From the NCBI RefSeq assembly GCF_000521505.1, contig NZ_CP003915.1:4650001-4714000 (forward strand): a stretch of 64,000 nucleotides of DNA, given 5' to 3'. Below are positions 9,088 through 18,167 of the stretch, one piece after another (position 1 is the stretch's first letter; the number at the start of each line of letters is the position of its first letter). Below the pieces are notes generated by a model. It ran no database searches. It saw nothing but the letters and a program-made list of their open reading frames with translations, and had not been told where the DNA came from. The DNA comes from Advenella mimigardefordensis DPN7 (lineage in GTDB: Bacteria; Pseudomonadota; Gammaproteobacteria; Burkholderiales; Burkholderiaceae_B). The position numbers and the translations under genes were made by a program.

Positions 9088-9909
9088 TCACGCCTCGGGC
9101 TGCGCGCCCACGCCAAAAACCACAGACTGCGCAAGCGGCAAAACGCGCGCTTCGCCCGGCGTCGCCTGCCGCGCGATGATCTTGACGGGCATGGACAGAT
9201 CCTGGGCAGGCCACACCACTGCCATCATCCAGTTATCGCCCATCAGGGCCGACAGACCGTGCCAGCGCCGGTTTCCCAGGCCCGCCAGGCACCATGCCTG
9301 CGGTTGCGTCGCGCTTGCCGCCACGTGGGCCGCCTGGGCGGCCCCGGGCAGTGCTGCGTACAGCGCACGGTCAACGTCTTCCGGCAATGCGCCCTTCACG
9401 GCAGAAATGACGCCATCCGCTGCCGGCGTGTTACAAGGACAAGGCCGGATGCCCACCCGCAGCATATCTGCCGGAAAATCGCCGCCCACCGCTTTGACCA
9501 GCGCTTCCTTGAGCGTCCACAGCCGGAAAAAAAAGCGGGTTCTGTCCTGCCCCTGCAGCGCACGTAGCAACCGCATTTCATCATCCTGAGCGATCAGCTC
9601 GCTCAGGGCCAGTTCATCAATAGCGCGTATCCGCTCCAGATCAACGCCTATATGCTCGTGCAGCGATGACGCCGCCCACAGGGCGTGACCGGCACTGTGC
9701 GACAGGCTCGATGAGCGATAAGGTTCCAGCAACCGGCGCTTCAGCGCGCGGCTGACACGCCACTCATAGGCTTTGCGCGCACTCAGGCGCGCCGCCTCAC
9801 GGGCGCGATCCTCTGGCGTCAGCGCCAGCGGGTCGTACTCGACCTGCAACGCAGGGCCGGCAAACCAAAGCTGCAGCAGCGCCGACCGATCTGAAACGGG
9901 AGATGGCAT
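9088..9909 (-). CDS. 4'-phosphopantetheinyl transferase (Sfp/AcpT type)
   Basis: 273 residues. The magnesium-binding motif IGVDLERI (Asp and Glu at about 90 and 92) and the second motif RLWTLKEALVKA (131-140) are both present, as in Sfp/AcpT enzymes. Such an enzyme attaches phosphopantetheine to carrier proteins. Its position, convergent with the end of the aryl-polyene cluster, suggests it activates that pathway's carrier proteins, which would be encoded upstream of this window. It is on the opposite strand and so has its own promoter, within the 119-base gap that follows its start. Confidence 0.85.
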   Translation of the reverse strand: MPSPVSDRSALLQLWFAGPALQVEYDPLALTPEDRAREAARLSARKAYEWRVSRALKRRLLEPYRSSSLSHSAGHALWAASSLHEHIGVDLERIRAIDELALSELIAQDDEMRLLRALQGQDRTRFFFRLWTLKEALVKAVGGDFPADMLRVGIRPCPCNTPAADGVISAVKGALPEDVDRALYAALPGAAQAAHVAASATQPQAWCLAGLGNRRWHGLSALMGDNWMMAVVWPAQDLSMPVKIIARQATPGEARVLPLAQSVVFGVGAQPEA

Positions 9910-10028
9910 GAATCACACAACCGGAATGACAATAACGCCATTGTACGTATCATATGGTCTTCGTGCATGGTTGATGCAGGCGATCATAAAGCCAGGCCCA
10001 TCAATCCGTTTGCGCTTACTGCGGGCCC

Positions 10029-11009
10029 TTACTGCGGTTCTATTCCCACTTTCTTGAATAGGCCAGTCCACTGAGCCGTTTGTTGGTGAACCTTTTGAGC
10101 CAGTGCTTCGGGCGTTGCTTCCGCGGCCAGTACCGTGGCGCCCAGCGCCGCCATCCGCTGGCGGAACCTGGGCGAGGCCAATGCAGCCTGAAGTGCTGTT
10201 CTGAGTTTTTTTAGCGCGGGCTCCGGTGTCCCTTTTGGCGCCCACAGCCCGTGCCAGATACCGACATCAAAATCGCTGTAGCCCGACTCCTGCATGGTCG
10301 GCAAATCCGGCAGGGTTGGAATGCGTTGTTTGCTGGTCATTGCATAGGCTTTGACTATGCCCGTATTAATATGTTGCGTCGTATTGGTGGTCTGATCGCA
10401 GAGCAGATCCACCTGTTTGCCGAGCAAGTCATTGATGGCCGGGGCAGTGCCTTTGTAAGGAATGGTCAACAGGTCAACGCCTATCGCCTGGGTGAACATG
10501 ATGCTGCACAGATGCGCAGCTGAACCGTTACCGGCGTGGGCAATCGTCATTGCGTCCTCATGCGTCTTCACATAGTCAATCAATTCCCCGACGTCATTGA
10601 CCGGCAGGTCGGACCGACCAATAATGGTCATCGGCACACTGACAACCAGACCAATGGGCTCAAAGCTTTCTTCGGGGTCATAGCCCGTTTTCTTATACAG
10701 GCTCGGCGCAGTGGTAAATCCAACGTTCATCAAAAGAATTTCGTAGCCGTTGGGCTTGGCGGCAGCCACCTGATTAGTACCGATCATGCCACCGGCACCC
10801 CCCTTGTTTTCTACCACGATGATTTGACCCAGCGCGGCATGCATGGCTTCTGACAAAGATCGGGCCACGGTATCCGTGGGGCCGCCCGCTGCAAAAGGAA
10901 CCACCATGCGGATAGGTTGCCGAGGGTATTCATCGGCCTGGGCATAGCCTGCACATAACGACGCGGCAAGCATAAAAGCACAGATGCGATGGGTAAATGA
11001 AAAGTGCAT
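10029..11009 (-). CDS. Bug-family tripartite tricarboxylate transporter substrate-binding protein
   Basis: 326 residues with a signal peptide (hydrophobic core AFMLAASLCAGYAQA) and the family opening YPRQPIRMVVPFAAGGPTD. It has a periplasmic-binding-protein fold of about 300 residues. Bug receptors bind small carboxylates and are very numerous as orphans in Bordetella relatives; no membrane TctA/TctB genes are visible nearby. The haloacetate-dehalogenase-like gene starts upstream on the same strand with a 91-base gap, so co-transcription is likely and a carboxylate ligand is plausible. Confidence 0.88.
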   Translation of the reverse strand: MHFSFTHRICAFMLAASLCAGYAQADEYPRQPIRMVVPFAAGGPTDTVARSLSEAMHAALGQIIVVENKGGAGGMIGTNQVAAAKPNGYEILLMNVGFTTAPSLYKKTGYDPEESFEPIGLVVSVPMTIIGRSDLPVNDVGELIDYVKTHEDAMTIAHAGNGSAAHLCSIMFTQAIGVDLLTIPYKGTAPAINDLLGKQVDLLCDQTTNTTQHINTGIVKAYAMTSKQRIPTLPDLPTMQESGYSDFDVGIWHGLWAPKGTPEPALKKLRTALQAALASPRFRQRMAALGATVLAAEATPEALAQKVHQQTAQWTGLFKKVGIEPQ

Positions 11010-11100
11010 AAGGTCTCCTTTCTGCGCCTTTCAACCAGGCGCATATAAGTTATGAATGTCAGATGGGAGAAGTGGCCCGGGCCCGGGCCTGGTTGGCGTT

Positions 11101-11985
11101 CTAGGAACCGAAGAACGTCATCATTTCCTGCAGGATAATCTTTGGCTGCTCTTCTGCCAGATAGTGGCCACAACCCACCGAATGGCCGCTGACGTCGCTA
11201 CGGGATATGTCTTTCCATAACGGCAGCACATCGAAGTTCTGGCCGACAGCGCCGTGCTCGGCCCACAATACATGCAGTGGCATGGCAAGATGATTGCCGG
11301 CATCCCGATCATGTGCGTCGTGTTCGAGATCAATACCCGCAGAAGCGCGGTAATCGCTGCATATACTTCTGGCGGTCAATGGCAAGGCGATACAACGCTC
11401 ATACTCTGCCAGCGCATCGGGGTGGAAAGCAGACAAGCCCGCGTGCCGCCGACCCGAAACATTGTGCAGGTAGGCAACGGGGTCACCCTCAATCAACCGT
11501 TCAGGCAAGGGGGCAGGCTGAATCAGGAAAAACCAATGCCAGTACGCGCGTGCGAATGCCATTGATGTGCGCTCGTACATGGCCAGCGTCGGCGCAATAT
11601 CCAGAAAGAACAGCCGCCGCACCCGATCCGGGTGATCCAGGGCGAGACGATGAGCGACGCGAGCGCCCCGGTCATGACCTCCGACCATAAAGTGTTCGAA
11701 CCCGAGCCGGCCCATGATGTCTACCATGTCTTGCGCCATCGCGCGCTTGGAGTACGCCACATTCTCCACACCAGGCTCCGGCCTGGATGAGTCCCCAAAA
11801 CCTCTGAGATCAGGCACCACAACGGTATAGTGCTGCGCCAGGCTGGGCGCAATCCTGTGCCACATGACGTGGGTTTGCGGATGACCATGCATCAAAAGCA
11901 GGCCAGGCCCGCTCCCGCCAACCCTGGCGTGAATCCGTACACCATCACTCATGGTGAAGTAGTCGCTGGAAAAATGTTCAAACAT
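11101..11985 (-). CDS. Alpha/beta hydrolase, haloacetate (fluoroacetate) dehalogenase-like
   Basis: 294 residues with the haloacetate dehalogenase pattern. The nucleophile elbow is GGHDRGAR with Asp105 in place of serine. Arg106 and Arg109 would bind the carboxylate. His150 and Trp151 in ARAYWHWFF, together with Tyr212, match the halide pocket of fluoroacetate dehalogenase. Asp129 and His274 complete the catalytic set. HGHPQTHVMW provides the oxyanion region. The family hydrolyses haloacetates to glycolate. Specificity for fluoride over chloride, or another ester or epoxide substrate, cannot be read from sequence. A LysR gene is divergent. Confidence 0.82.
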   Translation of the reverse strand: MFEHFSSDYFTMSDGVRIHARVGGSGPGLLLMHGHPQTHVMWHRIAPSLAQHYTVVVPDLRGFGDSSRPEPGVENVAYSKRAMAQDMVDIMGRLGFEHFMVGGHDRGARVAHRLALDHPDRVRRLFFLDIAPTLAMYERTSMAFARAYWHWFFLIQPAPLPERLIEGDPVAYLHNVSGRRHAGLSAFHPDALAEYERCIALPLTARSICSDYRASAGIDLEHDAHDRDAGNHLAMPLHVLWAEHGAVGQNFDVLPLWKDISRSDVSGHSVGCGHYLAEEQPKIILQEMMTFFGS

Positions 11986-12260
11986 ACTGGCATTACCTTT
12001 TAATCGCGTTGTCGGCCTGACTCGATAAAATCAGAGATTGTTCTGGCAGTTTCACTTTCTTCGCGTACAGGAATGCAGTTCTATCCTCATCATGCAGTCA
12101 TCGGTGGGTTCAGGCCAGGACGGTCTGCGGCGTTGTAGTGGATGACAGCATGCTCGCTGGGTGCGTTCTTGTTTGCGAAATCAGGCCTCTAGTCTATATT
12201 ATCTATTTATAATTAATAATATAAATAAATTAGAATCATTAGTTCTTAATAGTTGATAAT
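11986..12260. promoter_or_regulatory. Divergent promoter region between the dehalogenase and lysR genes
   Basis: A 275-base intergenic region. Its lysR-proximal part (about 12188-12255) is strikingly AT-rich and contains the inverted repeat TATTTAT-N10-ATAAATA at 12204-12227, a plausible LysR-type operator with a T-N11-A core. It would serve both the divergent lysR gene and the hydrolase/Bug operon. No clear consensus -35 element was seen. Confidence 0.5.
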
Positions 12261-13190
12261 ATGCGAACCAAATACGATGACCTGGAATTGTTCATTACGA
12301 TTGCGCGCACGGGCAGTCTGGTGCGCGCGGGCAGAGAGCTGGGTATTACCGGCGCCGCTGTCAGCAAGCGGTTAATGGCTCTGGAACGTCGATTGGGGGT
12401 GCGGCTGGTGCAGCGGACCACCCGCACGCTGCGCATTACACCGGAAGGAGAACGATACCTGCAGGAAGGCAAACGCCTGGTGGTTGGGCTGGAGGAGCTG
12501 GAGCAGGCTTTGCGTGGCGTGACCTCCCAGCCCACCGGTTTGTTACGGGTGAATGCAAGCCTGGGGTTCGGACGGACAGTGATCTGCCCTTTGCTCAGCG
12601 AATTCGCCAGAAAACACCCTGAACTGGAAGTACAACTGCATCTTAGCGACACGCCCCTGAATCTGGTGAAAGACGGTTATGACATTGGTATTCGGGTTGG
12701 TGATCTCGCCGATACACGGCTGAGTGCGCGAAAACTGCGCACGAATCGTCGCCTGGTCTGCGCATCTCCCACATACCTGAAAGCACATGGTACGCCGAAC
12801 AACCTTGCCGAACTGACCCGGCATCAGGCCGTGGTACTGCACGAAAACGAGCAGACTTTTGGCATCTGGCACTTGCGCAACGCTGAACGAAAAGAAATGG
12901 TCAAAGTCCGCGCGCGCATGAGCACCAATGACGGCGATGTCGCGCTGCGCTGGGCGCTCGAGGGCTATGGCCTGCTGCTGCGTTCTGAATGGAGTGTTGA
13001 ACCTTTGCTGGCCAAGGGAGACTTGCAGGTCGTGCTCCCGGATTGGTACGAGACGGCAGACATCTATGCCGTCTTTCCCACCCGCGATCAGTTATCCGCC
13101 AAAACCCGCGCCTTCATTGATTTTATAGTGGAGCGGCTGGCCTCCGTTGCCGATGATGCTCGCTCCCCCAACACATCGATGCATTCATAA
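12261..13190 (+). CDS. LysR-family transcriptional regulator
   Basis: 309 residues. The N-terminal winged helix-turn-helix (about residues 5-65: DDLELFITIARTGSLVRAG, then GAAVSKRLMALERRLG) is followed by a periplasmic-binding-like effector domain. It resembles the DgdR/CrgA-like LysR subgroup. Divergent placement from the dehalogenase/Bug genes indicates it is their regulator, probably responding to a small carboxylate. The start ATG immediately follows the AT-rich operator region. Confidence 0.9.
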   Translation: MRTKYDDLELFITIARTGSLVRAGRELGITGAAVSKRLMALERRLGVRLVQRTTRTLRITPEGERYLQEGKRLVVGLEELEQALRGVTSQPTGLLRVNASLGFGRTVICPLLSEFARKHPELEVQLHLSDTPLNLVKDGYDIGIRVGDLADTRLSARKLRTNRRLVCASPTYLKAHGTPNNLAELTRHQAVVLHENEQTFGIWHLRNAERKEMVKVRARMSTNDGDVALRWALEGYGLLLRSEWSVEPLLAKGDLQVVLPDWYETADIYAVFPTRDQLSAKTRAFIDFIVERLASVADDARSPNTSMHS

Positions 13191-13235
13191 GTAATGGGGC
13201 GCGACGCCAGCCCAGCGTTATCCCGACAAACTGAA

Positions 13236-13261
13236 GCGGGGCATTGCCCGTCTGGCCCCGC
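13236..13261. terminator. GC-rich hairpin between convergent lysR and ocd genes
   Basis: A perfect 7-bp stem GCGGGGC/GCCCCGC with a 12-base loop, lying between two convergent stops. There is no U-run on either strand, so terminator function is a moderate inference. Confidence 0.45.
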
Positions 13262-13279
13262 CCTTCACACCCTCACCGC

Positions 13280-14362
13280 TCAGGGTAATGCCGCGACCGG
13301 CTCGGCCTCGCGCAGGATCTGCCCGACGCCAAGATAGGAGAACAGGTCCTTCGGATCGGCCAGGTCTGGCACCAGTGAAATGGGTTGCATCAATCCCAGT
13401 TTGCTTGCGGTATCCCGCATGTAGACCAGCACTGAAAAGTCTTCCAGGGCGAAACCAACGGAATCGAACAGGGTGATCTGCTCTTCACGCTCACGGCCTT
13501 TGGTCTGGCCCTGAAAGACCTGCCACAAATGCTGTACGGGGAAGTCCGGGCTCACATTCTGCAGCTCGCCTTCCACCCGGGTCTGCGGCTCGAATTCCAC
13601 AAACACGGTGGCCTGCGACAGAATGTCGGGGTGCAGTTCGGTTTTTCCCGGGCAATCGCCGCCGACGGCATTGATATGCATGCCCGGCCTGATCATGTCG
13701 GGCGTCAGGATATGCGCCCGGGAATACTCGGCGGTGACGGTTGTCACAATATCGGCATCCCGAACGGCATCGGCCACACTCTCGGCAATCTCAACAGTCA
13801 TACCCGTGTGACGCAGATTATCGGCCAGCTTTTGCGACGCGGCACGATCAATATCATAAATGCTCAGTTCTTCAATGCCCAGCAGGTAATGAAAAGCCAG
13901 TGCCTGAAATTCGCTTTGGCAACCATTGCCTATCAGTGCCATCCGGCGGCTGTTGCTGCGCGCCAGATGTTTTGCCGCCAGTGCCGACATCGCTGCAGTC
14001 CGAAATGCAGTGCTCAGTGTCAGTTCACAAATAACATCGGGCTTGCCGGTACTGTTATCAACCAGCGCACCAAATGCCAGCACCGTAGACAGCCCTTCCT
14101 TAGGGTTATGCGGATGACAGTTGACATACTTGAACGAATAATTCTGTTTGTCTGCGATAGGCATCAATTCCATCACGCCGTCCTGCACATATTTGGCGAC
14201 CCGGGCAGACTTGTCAAATTCATCCCAGCGTAAATAGTCTGAGAGGATATAGTTCATCACGCCCTCAAGGGTCTGCTTCATGCCCTGACGCTGCACGATA
14301 TGAGCCACATCCTGCGGACGGATCAGCCCGGTACTCAGATTCAGTTGTGTCAGTTTGCTCAT
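13280..14362 (-). CDS. ocd: Ornithine cyclodeaminase
   Basis: 360 residues of the ornithine cyclodeaminase/mu-crystallin family. The NAD-binding GNGCQS is at 145-150, the substrate-binding Lys/Arg segments are around FKYVNCHP (78-84) and TAFRTAAMSALAA (118-130), and the catalytic Asp236 lies in AVGGDCPGKTEL. That Asp context matches true cyclodeaminases, which convert L-ornithine to L-proline plus ammonia. The length equals that of the Pseudomonas enzyme. An Lrp/AsnC gene is divergent and probably controls it. Confidence 0.9.
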   Translation of the reverse strand: MSKLTQLNLSTGLIRPQDVAHIVQRQGMKQTLEGVMNYILSDYLRWDEFDKSARVAKYVQDGVMELMPIADKQNYSFKYVNCHPHNPKEGLSTVLAFGALVDNSTGKPDVICELTLSTAFRTAAMSALAAKHLARSNSRRMALIGNGCQSEFQALAFHYLLGIEELSIYDIDRAASQKLADNLRHTGMTVEIAESVADAVRDADIVTTVTAEYSRAHILTPDMIRPGMHINAVGGDCPGKTELHPDILSQATVFVEFEPQTRVEGELQNVSPDFPVQHLWQVFQGQTKGREREEQITLFDSVGFALEDFSVLVYMRDTASKLGLMQPISLVPDLADPKDLFSYLGVGQILREAEPVAALP

Positions 14363-14633
14363 GGTTATCTCCGTTTAATGCATTGCCGGCACCCATCACA
14401 GGGAGTGCAATACCGGATACGCTCGCGCGACCGTCATCCACTCCGCCCACCCTTTTCATCCCGTTACCGACAACGCAGACTGTTGTAAGAGGGCTCAGTA
14501 AAGCGGTTTACAAAAACTGCCGCCACCGCGCCGTGTTCTGTGCCGACACAATCAATTGGTGTGTTGTGATTTAAGTTTGCCGTAATTCCGCGGCAAAGCA
14601 TATCGGCAATAATGAACACTTTTGAGCATTCTT

Positions 14634-14648
14634 TTGCCATAATGGCAA
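14634..14648. promoter_or_regulatory. Perfect palindrome upstream of the Lrp-type regulator gene
   Basis: TTGCCATAATGGCAA is a perfect dyad centred about 30 bases before the regulator ATG, within the 310-base divergent ocd/lrp intergenic region. It is a good candidate for the autoregulatory and ocd-activating site of the adjacent Lrp/AsnC protein. The rest of this gap shows no other gene. Confidence 0.5.
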
Positions 14649-14672
14649 TATAAACTGTCAAAATGAGAAAAT

Positions 14673-15092
14673 ATGGACTCTACAGACCAGGCACTGATCT
14701 CCTTATTACGCCAGAATGCACGCTATGCGGTGGCCGATCTGGCTAAAAAACTCGGCCTGTCGCGCGGCACCGTCCGCAACCGTATGCTGCGACTGGAAGA
14801 CAGCGGCGTGATCGTAGGCTACACGGTGCAATTGCGTCCGGACACCCAAACCCAGACCATCCGGGCATGGATGAGTATCGCAATTGAAGGAAATATGAGT
14901 CGCCAGGTGATCGCCAGCCTGCTGGGCGAGCCCTGCATCGTGGCATTACATGACACCAATGGTCGCTGGGACCTGCTGGCAGAACTGGAAGCCGATTCAC
15001 TGGCCGACCTGGGCCAGGCGCTGGAGCGAATCCGCCTGATCCGTAATATCAGCAATTCCGAAACCAGCATCCATCTGAAAAGCTTTAGGTAG
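14673..15092 (+). CDS. Lrp/AsnC-family transcriptional regulator
   Basis: 139 residues. The N-terminal winged helix (LISLLRQNARYAVADLAKKLGLSRGTVRNR, about 8-37) is followed by the ligand-binding RAM/ActD domain. It is divergent from ocd, so it probably senses ornithine, arginine or proline and controls the cyclodeaminase gene. This is the usual arrangement for amino-acid catabolic genes with an Lrp neighbour. Confidence 0.88.
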   Translation: MDSTDQALISLLRQNARYAVADLAKKLGLSRGTVRNRMLRLEDSGVIVGYTVQLRPDTQTQTIRAWMSIAIEGNMSRQVIASLLGEPCIVALHDTNGRWDLLAELEADSLADLGQALERIRLIRNISNSETSIHLKSFR

Positions 15093-15155
15093 ATCCGGCT
15101 GCGGACAACCCGGTGTCGCCTGCCCGGATGCTGCCGCTTCTCTGATATGGTCGTA

Positions 15156-16541
15156 TCACCCCTGCAGGGTGGGCGAATAGGAATGCCAGGCCGTGAGCGA
15201 CTGAATCACGCTACCGATCTGCAAAAGCTGGCGTTCGCCTTGCCGCTTGCCGACAAGCTGCGCACTCACCGGCATATTGCCCGGGTCAAAGCCCGCCGGC
15301 AAGGCCAGCGCACAAGCGCCCGTCCAGTTGGCCAGACGAGTAAAGAATCCCGGGCTGGTCGCTTCATCCAGCTGCGTCAATAACGGCGCACTCTCGGCCA
15401 GCGTAGGAATCATGAAGGCATCCTTGTCGGCCATCCAGGCCTGCCACGCGCCTATGGCCGCCTGGTGCGCCGCCAGCAAATCCTCGTATTGCATTTGTGA
15501 AACCGCCTGACCGGCTAGAATCCGCTGCCGCACAAATGGGTCCATGGGCGCATCCGGGTTCTGAGCCAGGGCGCCGTGCAGGCGCCAGCCGCAGGCCGCC
15601 ATCAGCAGGCCGCTTTGCTCAAAAATGGTGTCGAAGGATAGCGGTGGCCGCTCCCGTACAATCGTGGCACCGGCCATCTCCGCCATACGCACCATATCGC
15701 GCACCCCCAGACGCACCGAGCGCTGTACCTGCGTGTCGTATTGCTCGTCCGGCAGCACGGCCAATGTCATGCCATCCAGACCGTTACCGTCATCCAGCAG
15801 CCGGTGGCACGACTCATCCAGTACCTGACCTGGTTCACAGGTGAGTGCCCGATACAAAATGGCGGCGTCATCGGCCGTGCGCGTGATCGGCCCGACACTA
15901 TCGAGCTGCGGCGACAGCGGCGCGATACCATTCATATCCACCAGGCCCGCCGTCATTTTCAGGCCCGTCAGGCTGCAAAAAGCCGCGGGAATCCTGACCG
16001 AACCCCCGGTATCTGTCCCAATCGCGCAGGGCACCAGACCGGCAGCCACGGCCACTGCCGAACCACTGGAGGAACCTCCGGGGGCACGAGCGCGATGGGC
16101 ATCCCAGGGATTCATTGGCGTACCCAGATGCGCGTTGGTACCCCAGCCGCCAAAGGCGAACTCAACCGTTTGTGTCTTGCCAATCACAATCGCGCCTTGC
16201 GCCTGCAGGCGCCGCACCAGCTGAGCAGTCTGACTGCTGATCTGGCCATCACGCGTCGCCGATCCCGCAGTGGTCGCCGTACCGGCGACATCAATCAGAT
16301 CCTTGACCGCGACGGGAATGCCGTCAAGCAACCCCAGCGACTGTCCGGCTTTACGCCTGGCATCGGAGGCCTGCGCATCCCGCATTGCCTGTTCACCCAG
16401 CACGGTAACAAAGGCATTGAGCGTCGGATTGTATTTTTCAATGCGCCTGAGAAAGAAGGTCGTTAGCAGCGCAGCGGTCATGCCTTGCATGCTCAGTTGA
16501 CTGGCCAGTCTGCCGACGGTGGAAAAAGCGTAATGTTCCAT
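15156..16541 (-). CDS. Amidase (amidase-signature family)
   Basis: 461 residues with the amidase-signature Ser-cisSer-Lys triad: Lys80 in GIPVAVKDLIDV, the serine run in APGGSSSGSA (157-159) and the nucleophile Ser181 in GTDTGGSVRIPA. Like AtzF- and AtzE-type or general amidases, it hydrolyses an amide to an acid plus ammonia, but the substrate is not deducible. It lies convergent to the lrp gene and divergent from the PQQ dehydrogenase gene. Confidence 0.85.
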   Translation of the reverse strand: MEHYAFSTVGRLASQLSMQGMTAALLTTFFLRRIEKYNPTLNAFVTVLGEQAMRDAQASDARRKAGQSLGLLDGIPVAVKDLIDVAGTATTAGSATRDGQISSQTAQLVRRLQAQGAIVIGKTQTVEFAFGGWGTNAHLGTPMNPWDAHRARAPGGSSSGSAVAVAAGLVPCAIGTDTGGSVRIPAAFCSLTGLKMTAGLVDMNGIAPLSPQLDSVGPITRTADDAAILYRALTCEPGQVLDESCHRLLDDGNGLDGMTLAVLPDEQYDTQVQRSVRLGVRDMVRMAEMAGATIVRERPPLSFDTIFEQSGLLMAACGWRLHGALAQNPDAPMDPFVRQRILAGQAVSQMQYEDLLAAHQAAIGAWQAWMADKDAFMIPTLAESAPLLTQLDEATSPGFFTRLANWTGACALALPAGFDPGNMPVSAQLVGKRQGERQLLQIGSVIQSLTAWHSYSPTLQG

Positions 16542-16913
16542 TTGCGTTCTTTACCTGCGTTAAATCCTGAAAATCAATCTTGTCGTTATTGCTAAAGCAA
16601 TAACCGTGCCATGGCACCCACCGGGCCATTCTATCGGGGCCGCTTTTTCCTGCTCTATACATTGAGCCAGCCTTTTCCATACTAACGACCCGCATCAATC
16701 TGCGCCAGCGCGCTTACCCATCCTGTCGATTTTCAATTGTCATGACAATCTTCCGCCAGTTACCACCATATTCGTTTATATTCTAATCATCTTTATCATT
16801 CAGCCAGTTGTCATTTTCGGCCGCTGTCTGCCCCGTGCATGTCACCATGCGTCGCCTCAATGCCGTGGCCATCGCCAGCCGGTGCACCATTGTTACCCGC
16901 CAAGGAGCTAAGT
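16542..16913. other. Noncoding divergent region between amidase and PQQ dehydrogenase genes
   Basis: 372 bases without a credible coding region. It must hold the promoters of the two divergent genes. The only distinct signal is AAGGAG six bases before ATG 16914. AT-rich tracts lie around 16765-16800. Confidence 0.5.
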
Positions 16914-18155
16914 ATGAAACCCGCCGTTCCCGCTACCTCGCGCCTATCGTTCATCCCCTTGTCATTCACATCCAGCGCCGTCAGACGCCTGCAGACAAGC
17001 CGCCAGCTCGCTCGTCTATTTATCGCAACCGTGATGGGCATTGGCCTGCCGCTGGCCGCTGTACAGGCACAAACAACCATTATGTCACCGGGCGACAAAG
17101 CGCCGGTTGCCGCTGGTGTGACCACCGAAACGCTACTTGAAGGGCTGGACCATCCCTGGTCGATGGCCTTTTTGCCCAACGATGCCGGCATGCTCATCAC
17201 CGAGCGCAGCGGCAGGCTTAATTACTGGAAACCGGGCAGCAACAAGCCAGCAGCAGTCAGCGGCAGCCCCGAAGTCTGGGCCAGCGGCCAGGGCGGCCTG
17301 CTGGACGTGGTTCTGGCCCCGGATTTTGCCAAAACCCGGCATGTTTATCTGAGCTATGCTGAACAAGGCGGTGACGGCAAGGCCGGTACCGCCGTCGGCT
17401 TCGGCCGCTTGTCCGAAGACAATACCAAACTGGACAATTTCAAAGTCGTGTTTCGCCAGGAACCCAAACTCTCTACCGGCAACCACTTCGGTTCGCGCAT
17501 CATCTTCGACCGTCAGGGCTATATGTTCATTGCCCTGGGCGAGAACAATCAGCGCCCCACGTCGCAGGACCTGGATAAACTGCAAGGAAAAGTGGTACGG
17601 CTGTTCCCTGACGGACGCATTCCCCAGGACAACCCCTTCGCAGGCAAACAGGGCGCACGCCCGGAAATCTGGTCCTACGGGCATCGTAATCAGCAGGGGG
17701 CGGCGCTCAATCCATGGACCGGCGCCTTATGGACCAATGAACACGGCCCGCGCGGCGGCGATGAAGTGAATATTCCCGAGCCCGGCAAGAACTATGGCTG
17801 GCCGCTGGCTACCTACGGCATCAATTATTCAGGACTACCCATTCCCGAGGCCAAAGGCACCGAAGGACCCGGACTGACCCAGCCCATATACAGCTGGAAG
17901 GTCTCTCCGGCGATCAGCGGCATGGCCTTTTACGACAGCGACCGCTTTGCGCCCTGGAAGCACACCGTATTTATTGGTGCGCTGTCCCAGCAACGGCTGC
18001 TGAATCTGAAAGTGGATGGCAACACCCTTAAAGATGAGCAGGTCATCTTTAAGGGCGAACGCATTCGTGATGTGAAGGTGGGCCCGGATGGCTACGTCTA
18101 TATCCTGACCGATGCCGGCAACGGCAAGCTGATCCGCCTCGGCCTGAAAAACTGA
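16914..18155 (+). CDS. PQQ-dependent soluble aldose sugar dehydrogenase (YliI/GdhB family)
   Basis: 413 residues. The start ATG 16914 is set by AAGGAG six bases upstream. A long basic N-region then a hydrophobic segment ending AVQAQ (about 35-52) indicates export. The beta-propeller begins LLEGLDHPWSMAFLP. The catalytic histidine is in GNHFGSRIIFD (about 191), and calcium/PQQ-site sequences such as GHRNQQGAALNP and NEHGPRGGDEVN are evident. The enzyme oxidises aldoses in the periplasm. No pqq synthesis genes are in this window. The divergent neighbour is the amidase gene. Confidence 0.87.
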   Translation: MKPAVPATSRLSFIPLSFTSSAVRRLQTSRQLARLFIATVMGIGLPLAAVQAQTTIMSPGDKAPVAAGVTTETLLEGLDHPWSMAFLPNDAGMLITERSGRLNYWKPGSNKPAAVSGSPEVWASGQGGLLDVVLAPDFAKTRHVYLSYAEQGGDGKAGTAVGFGRLSEDNTKLDNFKVVFRQEPKLSTGNHFGSRIIFDRQGYMFIALGENNQRPTSQDLDKLQGKVVRLFPDGRIPQDNPFAGKQGARPEIWSYGHRNQQGAALNPWTGALWTNEHGPRGGDEVNIPEPGKNYGWPLATYGINYSGLPIPEAKGTEGPGLTQPIYSWKVSPAISGMAFYDSDRFAPWKHTVFIGALSQQRLLNLKVDGNTLKDEQVIFKGERIRDVKVGPDGYVYILTDAGNGKLIRLGLKN

Positions 18156-18167
18156 AGCAAAATGAAC

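Noticed and set aside
12239..12652. 137-codon minus-strand frame over the start of lysR
   Set aside because: It is antisense to a clear LysR protein and very Ser/Arg rich, a shadow of the real gene.
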